A stretch of 64,000 nt of DNA from JBCCTX01 sp964468435 (GCA_964468435.1 CAYXVE010000013.1:1-64000); one strand, 5' to 3'. Positions 53,055 through 62,441 are shown, numbered from the stretch's first letter. Notes: generated from the letters alone by a model not told the origin. A program made the numbers and translations.

Positions 53055-55949
53055 TTACGATTGAATTGACTTCACCGGATCACTGGATATTTTCTTTTCC
53101 AGATAATAGCATTCCTCGACTGGCCTGAGGGGGCGCTTAAACCAAAGGGGCCTTCGCAGGCCATTGGGACCGGGAGCCGGTCGGGTCATCTCCAGCCATT
53201 GCTTGTACACTTCATAAGATTTGTTGGTATCGACGAAGATATCGCCGTAGTTATCGCCAGGCTTTGCCTTCTCAATCGTCACCTTCTGATGCCAGCAGTG
53301 CATCCCGCTGATAGGATCGGGATGTACCGGAAAGGTAATATTCTGATGTACGCCTCCATCGCTCCAGAAAATCCGCTTGGAATCAGGGTCCTGAGATTCA
53401 AAAGGACGGATGCCGTCAATCTGCTTCATGGTCCATTTGCCATCATGGTTTTCAATAGAGACAGTTGCTGTGGCCCAGCGGTTGCCGATCTTGTCCTGCT
53501 CCCTGCGCCATCTTCCGAGGTGATGTGAACAAGCCACTACCCCTGGTTTCATACCTTCAGTTACCCATACCTTGTCGACAAAATATCCAATATCAGTTGT
53601 CAATCGAATGAGGTCTCCAGACTGCACACCCAGGTTTTCGGCATCCGAGGTATGCATCCAAACCGGATTGCGGTTGGAGATCTCCGTGAGCCACTTGGCG
53701 TTGCCAGAACGCGAGTGTATTAGCGTCGGGAGGCGAAAGGTAGGTACGAGCGGAAATTCTCCAGCCTCTTTGTTGATATTGTCTGGATGGATATGGCTTT
53801 TGATATAGGTAGGTAGGGTATATTCCGGCCACTTCCAGTCGATCATCGTCTGTGAAAAGAATTCCTGCTTACGCGAAGGAGTAGGAAAGCCTACCCGGGG
53901 AATTCCGTCAACCATCACGCCAATATCTTTCCCATTTTTCCGGATGACCTGATTTTGGGGGCCAATGTCTGCTCCCTCCATTTGTTGTTCACTAAGGATT
54001 TTCAGATGTTTGTTGTAGGAATTTTTCTCCACCTCAAAGGCTCCATATTTTTTCATATAGTCTAGTGGAGTAAGTCCATCTTCAGCTGCTGCTTCCGGAA
54101 GTCCTTTTGTGTGTTCAAAGATGTATTGATAATATTCATCGATTGTGATCTTTTCTCCAGGCCTATACGGAGAAATGAAATGCTGCCTGACTCCCAGACT
54201 GCCATCAGGGTCTATTCGCCAGGATAGCTCAATCCAGAACTCATCTTCCTCCCATACTTCGCCGGGGTTGACTTCATAAGTGAACGTCACATCTTGACCC
54301 TTTCTTCGGGCTGCTTCCCTCAGCACAGGTTGACGAAAAGCGATCCACATTCCTGAATGCGTTTCATAACTATTGAGATCATGCCGCTCTGCGGAGTGGC
54401 CCATGGGAAGCACATAGTCGGCAAAGTAGGCCGTCTCGTTCCAGGTCGGTGTCAGGGCGATATGCATGCCTACCTTCTCCTCATCTGAGAGTGCTTCCAT
54501 CCAGGAAAATCCATCCGGATAAGTCCATACCGGATTAAATACCCGGGTGAAGTATACATCCATTTTTCCCCGTTTTTCTTTGAGGAAATGAGGTAACAAA
54601 AAGCTCATCTCAAAAAACGCCAGGGGATATTCATCGGGAAAATGTAGCTCATTCCAGAACTTCTGCGCTGGTGGCACGTCAAAAAATTTGGGCTTGAATT
54701 TGTTCCACCCACTCGGTGAAGTGCCACCGACGGTTCCGACACTACCTGTCAGTACATTGAGGAAGTGTAGGGCACGGGAAACGGCCCATCCACCCAGGTT
54801 GCCACTGGAAGCGCTACGCCAGTTTTGCGTGGCAAAGCGAGTCCCTGCCAGGCCGATCTCACGAGCTACCTCTACAATGACTTCTGCTTTTGTTCCACTT
54901 TCTTTGGCGGCAAAATCAGGAGTATAATCTTTGTATTCTTCCCGCAGTGCCAGGATGAAATTGGCAAAGTTTTTTTCTTTTTGAGGATGTACAGCTTCCA
55001 GATATTCCTCCCAGTTGACCCATTGCCGCATAAATTCTTCATGGAATAAGTTTTCATCCAGAATCACCTTAGCCATAGCCAGTAGGACAGCTGCTTCACT
55101 GCCTGGATAAGTAGGCATCCAGTAATCCGACATGCTGGCCGTATTGGACAATCGTGGGTCCATGGTCGCCAACTTGGCGCCACTCATCATTCCCTCCATG
55201 ATCCGCTGCGCATGTGGATTGAAATAGTGTCCCGACTCAAGATGGGCACTGATCAGCAGAATGAATTTGGCATTGGCGTGATCGGGAGATGGCCGGTCGT
55301 ATCCGTGCCAGAGGTTGTAACCAAATCTGGCGCCGGAAGAGCAAATGTTGGTATGGCTATTGTGTCCATCTATTCCCCAGGCCTGAAGTACCCGGTTGGC
55401 ATAGCCTTCATGGCCAGGACGGCCCACGTGATAGGTAATTTCATTGTTTCGCTTTTCCTTCAATGCCTTGCGGATACGACCCGAAATATCGTCCAGTACC
55501 TCATCCCAACTGACGCGTTCCCACTGGCCTTCACCTCTTTCTCCTTTTCGCTTGAGTGGATATAAGATACGATCCGGATCATGGATCTGGTTAATAGTTG
55601 CAGGACCTTTGGCGCAGTTGCGACCCCGGCTCCCAGGATGATAGGGATTGCCTTCAAATTTCCGGATTTTTCCTGTCTCTTTATCAATATAACTCAACAA
55701 TCCACAGGCGGATTCACAGTTGAAACAGGTCGTAGGTACGATCTGATAGTGCTTCTTCTCTCTCGTAGGCCAGCTTTTTGCCTCGTATTCCACCCAGTCA
55801 TCCCATTGATCTGGTGGTGGATACTTAGTCAGTCTGCCTGGTTCTGTCAGGCGATTGACTGTACTGGTCCGTTCTTTATGCAGATTGGGAATCAATCTCA
55901 GGGATTCCGCTATTTGTTCAATGATGGTTGGTTTATGTTGGTATGCCAT
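53055..55949 (-). CDS. Molybdopterin oxidoreductase catalytic subunit, SoeA-like
   Basis: A 964-residue catalytic subunit of the DMSO-reductase superfamily. The N-terminal 4Fe-4S site is Cys75, Cys78, Cys82 and Cys112 (CFNCESACGLL...NCAKG). The bis-MGD fold continues to the C-terminal molydopterin-dinucleotide-binding domain from about residue 740 (FRLPTLIHSRSGNAKWL). The Mo ligand is Cys203 in NICSSGARFG, as in polysulfide reductase/thiosulfate reductase and sulfite dehydrogenase SoeA. There is no Tat signal, so the enzyme faces the cytoplasm, which fits SoeABC better than periplasmic Psr or Phs. Its partner is the fused Fe-S/anchor protein just upstream. The substrate (sulfite, or another sulfur compound) is inferred from context; formate and nitrate enzymes are not excluded. 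Confidence 0.75.
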   Translation of the reverse strand: MAYQHKPTIIEQIAESLRLIPNLHKERTSTVNRLTEPGRLTKYPPPDQWDDWVEYEAKSWPTREKKHYQIVPTTCFNCESACGLLSYIDKETGKIRKFEGNPYHPGSRGRNCAKGPATINQIHDPDRILYPLKRKGERGEGQWERVSWDEVLDDISGRIRKALKEKRNNEITYHVGRPGHEGYANRVLQAWGIDGHNSHTNICSSGARFGYNLWHGYDRPSPDHANAKFILLISAHLESGHYFNPHAQRIMEGMMSGAKLATMDPRLSNTASMSDYWMPTYPGSEAAVLLAMAKVILDENLFHEEFMRQWVNWEEYLEAVHPQKEKNFANFILALREEYKDYTPDFAAKESGTKAEVIVEVAREIGLAGTRFATQNWRSASSGNLGGWAVSRALHFLNVLTGSVGTVGGTSPSGWNKFKPKFFDVPPAQKFWNELHFPDEYPLAFFEMSFLLPHFLKEKRGKMDVYFTRVFNPVWTYPDGFSWMEALSDEEKVGMHIALTPTWNETAYFADYVLPMGHSAERHDLNSYETHSGMWIAFRQPVLREAARRKGQDVTFTYEVNPGEVWEEDEFWIELSWRIDPDGSLGVRQHFISPYRPGEKITIDEYYQYIFEHTKGLPEAAAEDGLTPLDYMKKYGAFEVEKNSYNKHLKILSEQQMEGADIGPQNQVIRKNGKDIGVMVDGIPRVGFPTPSRKQEFFSQTMIDWKWPEYTLPTYIKSHIHPDNINKEAGEFPLVPTFRLPTLIHSRSGNAKWLTEISNRNPVWMHTSDAENLGVQSGDLIRLTTDIGYFVDKVWVTEGMKPGVVACSHHLGRWRREQDKIGNRWATATVSIENHDGKWTMKQIDGIRPFESQDPDSKRIFWSDGGVHQNITFPVHPDPISGMHCWHQKVTIEKAKPGDNYGDIFVDTNKSYEVYKQWLEMTRPAPGPNGLRRPLWFKRPLRPVEECYYLEKKISSDPVKSIQS

Positions 55950-56040
55950 GATATTTCTGTTTTTATAAGTTTTTCCTTAACCCCTGCTGTGGTCCGCCGT
56001 CTGTACTTCGTCGTCCACCGGTCCCCCAAAATGGACAAGC

Positions 56041-56081
56041 GATGCCCCGAATCATGAAATAAATCGGGGTCGTCTGGCATC
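56041..56081. repeat. Nested inverted repeat inside the molybdoenzyme operon
   Basis: GATGCC (56041-56046) is matched by GGCATC (56076-56081), and within this CCCCGA (56045-56050) pairs with TCGGGG (56064-56069). The stretch from about 55990 also has GTGGTCC and GGACGACGAAGT-like pieces. This 139-bp gap separates two genes that otherwise run tightly together, so it looks like an inserted REP-like element or an mRNA processing hairpin. Confidence 0.45.
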
Positions 56082-56088
56082 CACAATC

Positions 56089-57693
56089 TTAACTCAATGG
56101 AATGCGTTGTGGAGCCTCTACCCAGATATGTTCTGTAAGATAGATTCCGGTCAAGATAGATATCCCTGCTACTGCCAGTAGAAGGCTTCCACCCACACTA
56201 GCTAATGCAAGTGGCAAAATGCCTCCGAGCAATACGGTTCCAGTGAGGAATAAATGTTTATATCTACCTTTCGTAATCATCTTGACCGTACGTTTGGCAT
56301 CTGCTGTAGCATGTGGGGTAGTAAGTTCAATTAAAACGATTAGCAGATTAAGTGAGACTGAGATCAAAAGGCTGATTTTGAGAAAATTCACCCAGGATTC
56401 AGGACTTCCTGTGATCCAGGCTGTGATAGACATGACAGCAGCACCTGCCATTAGTGCATGGATCAGCATATGGAGAGATAGGGCAGGACTTTGCCAAAAA
56501 TCTCTTCCCTTGGCTTGTGCGAAAAGGAAGGCTGTATATACTGCAGTAATCACTGCCAGTAGCGCACTTCCCCAAGCGGCAGTAAGCTTAAGCATTGGAA
56601 GTTTCAGAAAAATAGCAACGCCCCACAGTGTAAGTAAGCCTCCAAATAGGGTAATGGCGTATCCTCCGCGTACCAGCCAGGATTTCCATTGGGGTCTGAG
56701 TAAAACGTAGAGAAACCGAATAGGCTGGTCCAGATCTTTGATCAAAAAAATACCAGTAAGTGTTAGGAATATTAGAGAAACAGCTAATGCAATCCATTCT
56801 GTAAGGGGGTTAACCTCAGCAAGTCCGGTCATTTTAGCGATAAAGGGTATCAAAAAAGCACCTGCTGAGATCGCTTTAGTCCATACATAGGCAGAAACTT
56901 CCCAACCCCAAAGGATACCCTTGTCAGGGGAATCGTAAACCCGTTTGGATTTTTCAAGTATCGCAGCGATCTGTTTTTTACCGCGACCATTTTCGTGTCT
57001 ATTGGAATCCGCCAGTTTTTGAGCCATCTTAGCTGTATCTGCCTGAGCCAACTTCTTTTCTGCATATTTGGCAAAGTGTCCCACCCCGCTGTCTTGTGAA
57101 CTGAATATGTAGCTATCAGATTTCTCTGTAGCAGTAGGTGTCAAAGACGCATCATCACCTTCGATGTAAAACAGGTTAGGCTCGGTGTCTTTTTCGGGTT
57201 TTCGCACGGTTACACGTTCTGTAGCAAGTAATTGCGATATTTCGGACTCCGGGTCTTCCATGTCTCCCGAGATAATAGCATGCTCGGGACATACATTCAC
57301 ACAAGCCGGCTCCAGACCTACATCTACCCTGTGTGCACAGTAATTGCACTTGGCGGCAGTATGGGTTTCGGGATCTATGTACAAAGCATCATAAGGGCAG
57401 GCTTGCATGCAGGCTTTGCAGCCAATACATCGCTCGTTATCGAAGTCTACGATACCATCTTCCCGGATGTGTAATGCCTCTACTGGACATATTTCCACAC
57501 ATGGAGCATTGGTACAATGGTTGCAGCGCATCACAGAGAACACCCGCTGTGTATATGGGTATTCTCCTTTTTCGATTTGCTTGACCCAGGTCCGGTTGAC
57601 CCCGATCGGTACATCGTGTTCAGCTTTGCAGGCAACGGTACATGCATGACAGCCGATACATTTCCTGTTGTCTATGATAAATCCATACTTCAT
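56089..57693 (-). CDS. Fused Fe-S electron-transfer and NrfD-type membrane subunit (SoeBC-like)
   Basis: A 534-residue fusion. Residues 1-185 are an NrfC/DmsB-type four-cluster ferredoxin domain: CIGCHACTVACK at 12-23, CNHCTNAPCVEICP near 57, CIGCKACMQACP near 90 and CNYC...CVNVCP near 118-140. Residues 190-260 are a charged, helical linker. Residues about 265-530 are an NrfD/DmsC-like membrane anchor with about eight helices (SAYVWTKAISAGAFLIPFIA start). Usually these are two proteins, B and C. The chain would carry electrons between the molybdoenzyme and the quinone pool. It starts 6 bp after mobA and ends 139 bp before the catalytic subunit gene. Confidence 0.82.
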   Translation of the reverse strand: MKYGFIIDNRKCIGCHACTVACKAEHDVPIGVNRTWVKQIEKGEYPYTQRVFSVMRCNHCTNAPCVEICPVEALHIREDGIVDFDNERCIGCKACMQACPYDALYIDPETHTAAKCNYCAHRVDVGLEPACVNVCPEHAIISGDMEDPESEISQLLATERVTVRKPEKDTEPNLFYIEGDDASLTPTATEKSDSYIFSSQDSGVGHFAKYAEKKLAQADTAKMAQKLADSNRHENGRGKKQIAAILEKSKRVYDSPDKGILWGWEVSAYVWTKAISAGAFLIPFIAKMTGLAEVNPLTEWIALAVSLIFLTLTGIFLIKDLDQPIRFLYVLLRPQWKSWLVRGGYAITLFGGLLTLWGVAIFLKLPMLKLTAAWGSALLAVITAVYTAFLFAQAKGRDFWQSPALSLHMLIHALMAGAAVMSITAWITGSPESWVNFLKISLLISVSLNLLIVLIELTTPHATADAKRTVKMITKGRYKHLFLTGTVLLGGILPLALASVGGSLLLAVAGISILTGIYLTEHIWVEAPQRIPLS

Positions 57694-57699
57694 AAATGA

Positions 57700-58284
57700 T
57701 CAATTGTTAAGCTTTGATACAATATTGTGGTATGCTTGTGGTGTATTAATATTGGTAAGAACTGAAGGATCACCTGGGATAACAGCCTGATAGGGATTGT
57801 CAAATATGAACTTTCCAGGACTCCGTTTTCCTGAGACCCAGTAGTTGATCAGATAGGGTAGACATCGTGGTTCCCAGATACTGAACAAAGGTTCGGGTTC
57901 GCCAGAGGAATTGATCATCGTAGTAATCAACTGGCTGGCCGAACGTTCACGGATCAATTGCTTAAGACTTGCTTCACTGATGAGAGGCATATCACATGCA
58001 AGTGTAAGCCAGGCTTTGTCTGGATATTTCTCAAGTGCAGTGAGTATGCCTGAAAGTGGTCCTTCTCCAGATACTTTATCCAGGATCAATGGATAATCTG
58101 GAATATATTCTGGTCTTTGATCTCGTCTGCATGAGATAAATGACTCTGTACATACCTGTTGCACTAGATTCCATACCCGCTCGACCTGCCGCTCTCCATC
58201 ATACAGAAGTTGGGCCTTATCTTTGCCCATTCTCTTGCTATATCCTCCTACCAGGATCAATCCATATATATCTGGAATCTTCAT
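57700..58284 (-). CDS. mobA: Molybdenum cofactor guanylyltransferase (MobA-like)
   Basis: A 194-residue nucleotidyltransferase that attaches GMP to molybdopterin, giving the bis-MGD form needed by DMSO-reductase-family enzymes. Its GTP loop is LILVGGYSKRMGKDKAQL at 9-26; GEGPLSGI and LACDMPLIS (Asp for the metal) follow, and the end segment NINTPQAY is the family mark. It lies 6 bp before the fused Fe-S/anchor gene and 3 bp after a small companion, in one transcript with the molybdoenzyme it would serve. Confidence 0.88.
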   Translation of the reverse strand: MKIPDIYGLILVGGYSKRMGKDKAQLLYDGERQVERVWNLVQQVCTESFISCRRDQRPEYIPDYPLILDKVSGEGPLSGILTALEKYPDKAWLTLACDMPLISEASLKQLIRERSASQLITTMINSSGEPEPLFSIWEPRCLPYLINYWVSGKRSPGKFIFDNPYQAVIPGDPSVLTNINTPQAYHNIVSKLNN

Positions 58285-58287
58285 GAT

Positions 58288-58668
58288 CTATTGTGCCATA
58301 GGATGAGGATAATTGTCTAATTCAGGTTCCCGGTTTTTTCCTGGATGCAGACATTTGAAATCTTTCTCGATCACTATTTGCAGGTATGCTCCATCTCCTA
58401 TATCAAACGCTGCATCAAATCCCACTTTGTCGTCTTCTTTCCATTCTGCCATCATGCTCGCTGTGATAGTTACCATCAATACATTGCAATGATAGTTTAC
58501 CCCCAGTTCTTTCTGCTTTTCATCCAACCTGAGGCCATAGTGAAAAACCTGCGTGGGATCTGGACCTAACCGGGTGCAGGCTTTGATCTCCCCTTCATGG
58601 GTCAATCTGTTTAGTTCCGATTGCGTGATTCTGATCCTCAAGCTATTATCCTTCATCCGTAGTTTCAT
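58288..58668 (-). CDS. Small conserved protein of the molybdoenzyme operon (DUF7009-like)
   Basis: A 126-residue soluble protein opening MKLRMKDNSLRIRITQSELNR, followed by beta-rich sequence and a C-terminal segment rich in Pro/His/Asn. It resembles the short family I know as DUF7009, which occurs beside molybdoenzymes in Bacteroidota and Planctomycetota; this assignment is from memory and not certain. It heads the four-gene operon (this gene, mobA, fused Fe-S/anchor, catalytic subunit). It may help assembly or regulation; no catalytic motif is visible. Confidence 0.6.
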   Translation of the reverse strand: MKLRMKDNSLRIRITQSELNRLTHEGEIKACTRLGPDPTQVFHYGLRLDEKQKELGVNYHCNVLMVTITASMMAEWKEDDKVGFDAAFDIGDGAYLQIVIEKDFKCLHPGKNREPELDNYPHPMAQ

Positions 58669-58794
58669 AAAAATCTGGATTTCAATACCACTTAATTAGA
58701 ATATCAGTTTATTTCCACTCTGTATATTAACCTGAATATCTCAGGACGATTCAGGTTAAAACATTAATATATCTTAATTATTTAATGTTTTAAA

Positions 58795-58830
58795 TTAAAA
58801 AAAACCACCCGGCTTCATACCGGATGGCTT
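58795..58830 (-). terminator. Terminator of the SQR-DUF1641 transcript
   Basis: On the minus strand CCATCCGG pairs with CCGGGTGG (plus positions 58827-58820 and 58812-58805), eight base pairs with one G-U, followed by a long T run (58804-58795). It ends the SQR transcript and isolates the molybdoenzyme operon, which starts near 58668. Confidence 0.85.
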
Positions 58831-58840
58831 AATTTCAACA

Positions 58841-60034
58841 TTAAAATTCGCGTCCCTTCAACATTCCATGCCAGTATATTTTGGGTAATCCATATGCCTT
58901 TAACGCATACATACTATATCTTTCCTGAGACTGATCAAAGGGAAAAGACTCCATAGGTTGTTTGTCGTAGTCAAATTCTGCCAGGATCAGGCTTCCATAT
59001 CCCGTAACCAGCGGGCAGGAAGTATAGCCATTATATGTTGCAGGTAAGGGTAGTCCCTTGATAGCAGCCATGAGGTTATTTACTGTAGCGGGAGCTTGCT
59101 TCCGTATTGCTGCCCCGGTTTTGGAGGTAGGGAGATTGCTGTTATCGCCAAGTGCAAAGACATTGGCGTATCGAACATGTTGAGTAGTGTATTTGTCTAC
59201 TTCTACCCAACCGTTATCGGCAGCAAGGGGGCTTGACTTGATGAAGTCTGGTGCACTCATAGGAGGCGTCACATGAATCATCTCATATGACATGATCTCT
59301 TCTTCTCCGGTTTCCAGATGCTTGAAAACAGCCTCTTTGGAATTTGGACGCAAAGCTACCAGATCAACCATCCACTTGCGGTGAATATTCTTCCGGTCTG
59401 CTACTTTTGTCAGGGTTTCTGCATATTTTTTCACAGCAAAGATTCCCGGTCCACCCTTTGCGAAAGTGATATTGATATGGTTTCTTACGCCATGCTTACG
59501 CCAGTAGTCTTCTGCCAGATAGCATATCTTAAGGGGAGCTCCTCCGCATTTGATAGGTGTAGACGGGTGGGTAAAGATGGCATTTCCGCTTTTCATACCT
59601 TTGATTGCTTCAAAGGTAGATTCTACCGTTTCATAGGAATAGTTACTTACGATACCTGTACCTGGTTTCCCTACATTTTCTTTCAGTCCGTCGATCTTAT
59701 CCCAATCGATCTGTATACCTGCGGCCATGACGAGGTAATCATATGTAACAGATTCTCCCCCACGTAATATTACTGTATGATTGTCAGGGTCGATAGAATC
59801 TACATAATCTTTGATCCAGGTGGCACCAGCAGGGATGTAGTCACCCTCTTCACGCATGGATACCTCTTTATCAAAAACACCAGCTCCTACCAGGGTCCAG
59901 ATGGGTTGGTAATAATGTGCTTCATTGGGTTCAATGATTGCCACTTCAGGAGCTTCAGGTTTGTTCAGCAACTGGGAAGCTACAGTCAGGCCTGCTGATC
60001 CTCCTCCCACGATTAATACTTGATAATGTGCCAT
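58841..60034 (-). CDS. sqr: Sulfide:quinone oxidoreductase, type II (SQOR-like)
   Basis: A 397-residue FAD enzyme that oxidises sulfide and reduces quinone. The FAD-binding loop VGGGSAGLTVASQLL is at residues 9-23; the sequence HYYQPIWTLVGAG near 41 is the mark of type II (mitochondrial SQOR-like) enzymes. The two redox Cys are in IKCGGAPLK near 161 and TSCPLVTGYG near 344, matching human SQOR Cys201 and Cys379. There is no third Cys as in type I. The active form is membrane-associated by its C-terminal amphipathic helices. It is followed by DUF1641 on the upstream side and terminates before the molybdoenzyme operon. Confidence 0.88.
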   Translation of the reverse strand: MAHYQVLIVGGGSAGLTVASQLLNKPEAPEVAIIEPNEAHYYQPIWTLVGAGVFDKEVSMREEGDYIPAGATWIKDYVDSIDPDNHTVILRGGESVTYDYLVMAAGIQIDWDKIDGLKENVGKPGTGIVSNYSYETVESTFEAIKGMKSGNAIFTHPSTPIKCGGAPLKICYLAEDYWRKHGVRNHINITFAKGGPGIFAVKKYAETLTKVADRKNIHRKWMVDLVALRPNSKEAVFKHLETGEEEIMSYEMIHVTPPMSAPDFIKSSPLAADNGWVEVDKYTTQHVRYANVFALGDNSNLPTSKTGAAIRKQAPATVNNLMAAIKGLPLPATYNGYTSCPLVTGYGSLILAEFDYDKQPMESFPFDQSQERYSMYALKAYGLPKIYWHGMLKGREF

Positions 60035-60181
60035 ATAGAATAGTCCTTTATAGTTTAAATTTCAGTTAGGGTTGATGTATAGATCTTTGGGTTGACGTTC
60101 TGGACAACCGGTAGGGAATGACAGGATGATTTCGCATTCATTTATGAGCAGATATTCAGCTATGAATTAAGGTCGCAGAAA

Positions 60182-60871
60182 TCAATTCTGGGATTCTTCA
60201 TTCAATTGCTGGCCGAGGTTTTTACCCACAGCAAGCAGGAATCCAAGCACTCGCTGCATATCTGGATTACTCAAAGCGCGTAACGCACCCAATGGACCTA
60301 CTTTTTTGACAGGTTGGTTAATGGCTTCTGCTAGCGCCTTACCGCTGGTAGCCAGGAATTTCAATACGTTAATATCCAGCATATCTCCTGCCTTATCGCG
60401 CATTTCTGGCGACGTAATCTTTTCAGCTAATTGTAATCCCGTATCCAGGTGAGCTTCTATATCGATACCCCTTGCTTTTGCCCTGCTCATCGCTTCATCT
60501 ACTATGTCCGTAAACATACTGATCAGTCCAGGTGCCTGATCTGCAAACCTGATCAACTGATCCAGTTTTTCTACGGTTTCGGGAGCGGTCAAACGTTCTG
60601 CCAGATGCAAGGCCGTACCCAATCTCTGCTCTATATCTACACCTCTGGCAGCAGAATTACGGATCGTTTCATCGACCATATCTGTAACCATACTTACATA
60701 ACCAGGGCCTTGCTCTGTAGCAGTTGCGATCTTCTCAACGGTCTTTTCCAATGAGTCTATTTTATCCAGCAACCTGTTCAACACAGTCAGGGTATGCTCA
60801 TCAGTCAGCTTTTCCTGAAAATGTTGGCCAGCCTCTGTGCTCTGCCAGCCATTTTGTCCTTTCATAATCAT
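60182..60871 (-). CDS. DUF1641 protein with internal duplication, companion of SQR
   Basis: A 229-residue soluble helical protein counting from ATG 60871 (60865 and 60961 are alternatives; the longer form begins with an unlikely 30 residues). Residues about 52-100 and 107-160 are near-duplicates (GPGYVSMVTDMVDETIRNSA against APGLISMFTDIVDEAMSRAK). The C-terminal part is the DUF1641 signature GPLGALRALSNPDMQRVLGFLL. DUF1641 proteins are encoded next to sulfide:quinone oxidoreductases or formate dehydrogenases and are thought to assist or tether them. The sqr gene starts 147 bp downstream on the same strand. Confidence 0.8.
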   Translation of the reverse strand: MIMKGQNGWQSTEAGQHFQEKLTDEHTLTVLNRLLDKIDSLEKTVEKIATATEQGPGYVSMVTDMVDETIRNSAARGVDIEQRLGTALHLAERLTAPETVEKLDQLIRFADQAPGLISMFTDIVDEAMSRAKARGIDIEAHLDTGLQLAEKITSPEMRDKAGDMLDINVLKFLATSGKALAEAINQPVKKVGPLGALRALSNPDMQRVLGFLLAVGKNLGQQLNEESQN

Positions 60872-61130
60872 CAATGTTTGGTATTTTGAGGTTGAGTAGT
60901 AACGTTTGTACTTTGATTCAATCAACTCAAATCCAAGAGGGATCTCAATGACTAAAGTCAAGTATAGAATAAACTTAAGTAATTATATTACTATATCATA
61001 ATATTAGATAATGTTAATCTAATTGATGTTGCAACAGGATTCTGGTATAAAATGACTGAATGGATGTTTTCAATTGGAATTGTGATTTGTTGCCCTTATT
61101 TTCAGGTAAGAACAAACGATTCAATTCAAC

Positions 61131-61922
61131 ATGAACCTTATGAACAGAAGTATTTTATATGTATTTGTCCCAATATGTATGGTATTTGTATTTACAGGTA
61201 TGCCTGCATTGCTTAAAGCACAAACTGGGGTAGGGGTAAAAGCGCCTGCTGATGCCGAAGTGCTCATTGATGGTACCAGGGAAATATTGGATCGTAAATG
61301 GACCTACTGGGAGGGACCCAGATTATCGGCAGAACTGCCTATCAAATGGGAGATCGTCCCTGATCCAGTCGATGAAGGCTATGCTGTCAAAAGTAATGAC
61401 CCCGCTGCAGCAGGCGGAAAATATGGAGCAGCAGACATTGTAACTAAACAAAAGTATCGCGATTTCAGACTACATGGAGAATTTTTGATCTCCAAACCAG
61501 GGGGGAATAGTGGGGTGTACCTGCAAAACCGCTATGAGATTCAGATCCTGGATGGCGACTCTACCCAACACGGTATGGGAGCAGTGATCAATGAGACAGA
61601 ATCTCCTTATCATGCTTATAATGGAGTGGGTAAATGGAATGCGTATGATTTGGTCTTTCGTGCAGCTCGCTTTGAAAACGGGAAGCGTGTCGATAAGGCG
61701 ATGGTCACCTTGTATTTTAATGGGAAAAAGGTTCATACCAATCAGTCGATCAATCAGGTATGGGGCGGCTCCAATTCCGGTATAGATGGAGGTAATAATG
61801 GTGGTAAAGGTATTACGGATACCCCGGGAGGCTTGAAGCTACAGGCTGAGGGACATGATGTACTATATCGCAATATTTGGATTAGGGAGCTGGATCTGGA
61901 AGAGCCAGATACCGATTTTTAG
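61131..61922 (+). CDS. Secreted DUF1080 protein (3-keto-glycoside hydrolase-like)
   Basis: A 263-residue exported protein with a signal peptide ending near LLKAQ (residue 30). The DUF1080 concanavalin-like fold follows, with GGNSGVYLQNRYEIQILDGDS near 121 and a closing GHDVLYRNIWIREL near 243. A glycine/asparagine-rich insert lies near residues 217-230 (GGNNGGKG). Members cleave 3-keto-glycosides released by Gfo/Idh/MocA-type oxidoreductases. It is the second DUF1080 protein of the window and lacks the PA14 module of the first. Substrate is not known. Confidence 0.8.
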   Translation: MNLMNRSILYVFVPICMVFVFTGMPALLKAQTGVGVKAPADAEVLIDGTREILDRKWTYWEGPRLSAELPIKWEIVPDPVDEGYAVKSNDPAAAGGKYGAADIVTKQKYRDFRLHGEFLISKPGGNSGVYLQNRYEIQILDGDSTQHGMGAVINETESPYHAYNGVGKWNAYDLVFRAARFENGKRVDKAMVTLYFNGKKVHTNQSINQVWGGSNSGIDGGNNGGKGITDTPGGLKLQAEGHDVLYRNIWIRELDLEEPDTDF

Positions 61923-61929
61923 ACTATTT

Positions 61930-62424
61930 TCAGTAGTCCCAATTATCCCGTAGTCTCAGGACAATCTCTAGCACTGCGGGACATGTAAATGTATTTTTCA
62001 TCGTGCTATCCAGCCATTTGTGCATTCCGCGGCTATCGGTATGTGGGTATTGCTGGCAAGCTTTGGGACGTACTTCATAGATCGTACAACGATTGTCCGA
62101 CGCCAGAAAGGGGCAGGGTAAGGACTTAAGTATATAGTCTCCATCTTCATCGATATATAGATATCTTTTTGTAAACTCCCCTGACTTGATACCAAGATGT
62201 CTGGCTATACGATCAATATCATCGCTGACAAACTTAGGTCCCAGTGTCTTGCAACAATTTGCACAATTGAGACATTCGATTTCCTCAAATACCTCTCCAT
62301 GTATATCCCTGAATGCCAGATCCAGTCTTTTGGAGGTTGTTTTTTTGAGTTGTCGGACAAACTTTTTGTTTGCCTTTTTTTCCTGGTAGGCCCTTTGTAA
62401 ATATGATGATATGTCTTTTTCCAA
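61930..62424 (-). CDS. YkgJ-family cysteine-cluster protein
   Basis: A 164-residue protein with the YkgJ/UPF0153 zinc- or Fe-S-binding cysteine motif: CLNCANCCKTLGP near residues 54-66, then CPFLASDNRCTIYEVRPKACQQYP near 102-125 and a further Cys near 148. The family is widespread and mostly uncharacterised. Its stop lies eight bases from the DUF1080 stop (convergent genes, no clear terminator between). It diverges from the broken N,N-dimethylformamidase-like gene. Confidence 0.85.
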   Translation of the reverse strand: MEKDISSYLQRAYQEKKANKKFVRQLKKTTSKRLDLAFRDIHGEVFEEIECLNCANCCKTLGPKFVSDDIDRIARHLGIKSGEFTKRYLYIDEDGDYILKSLPCPFLASDNRCTIYEVRPKACQQYPHTDSRGMHKWLDSTMKNTFTCPAVLEIVLRLRDNWDY

Positions 62425-62441
62425 AAAATTTTCTTTTTATT

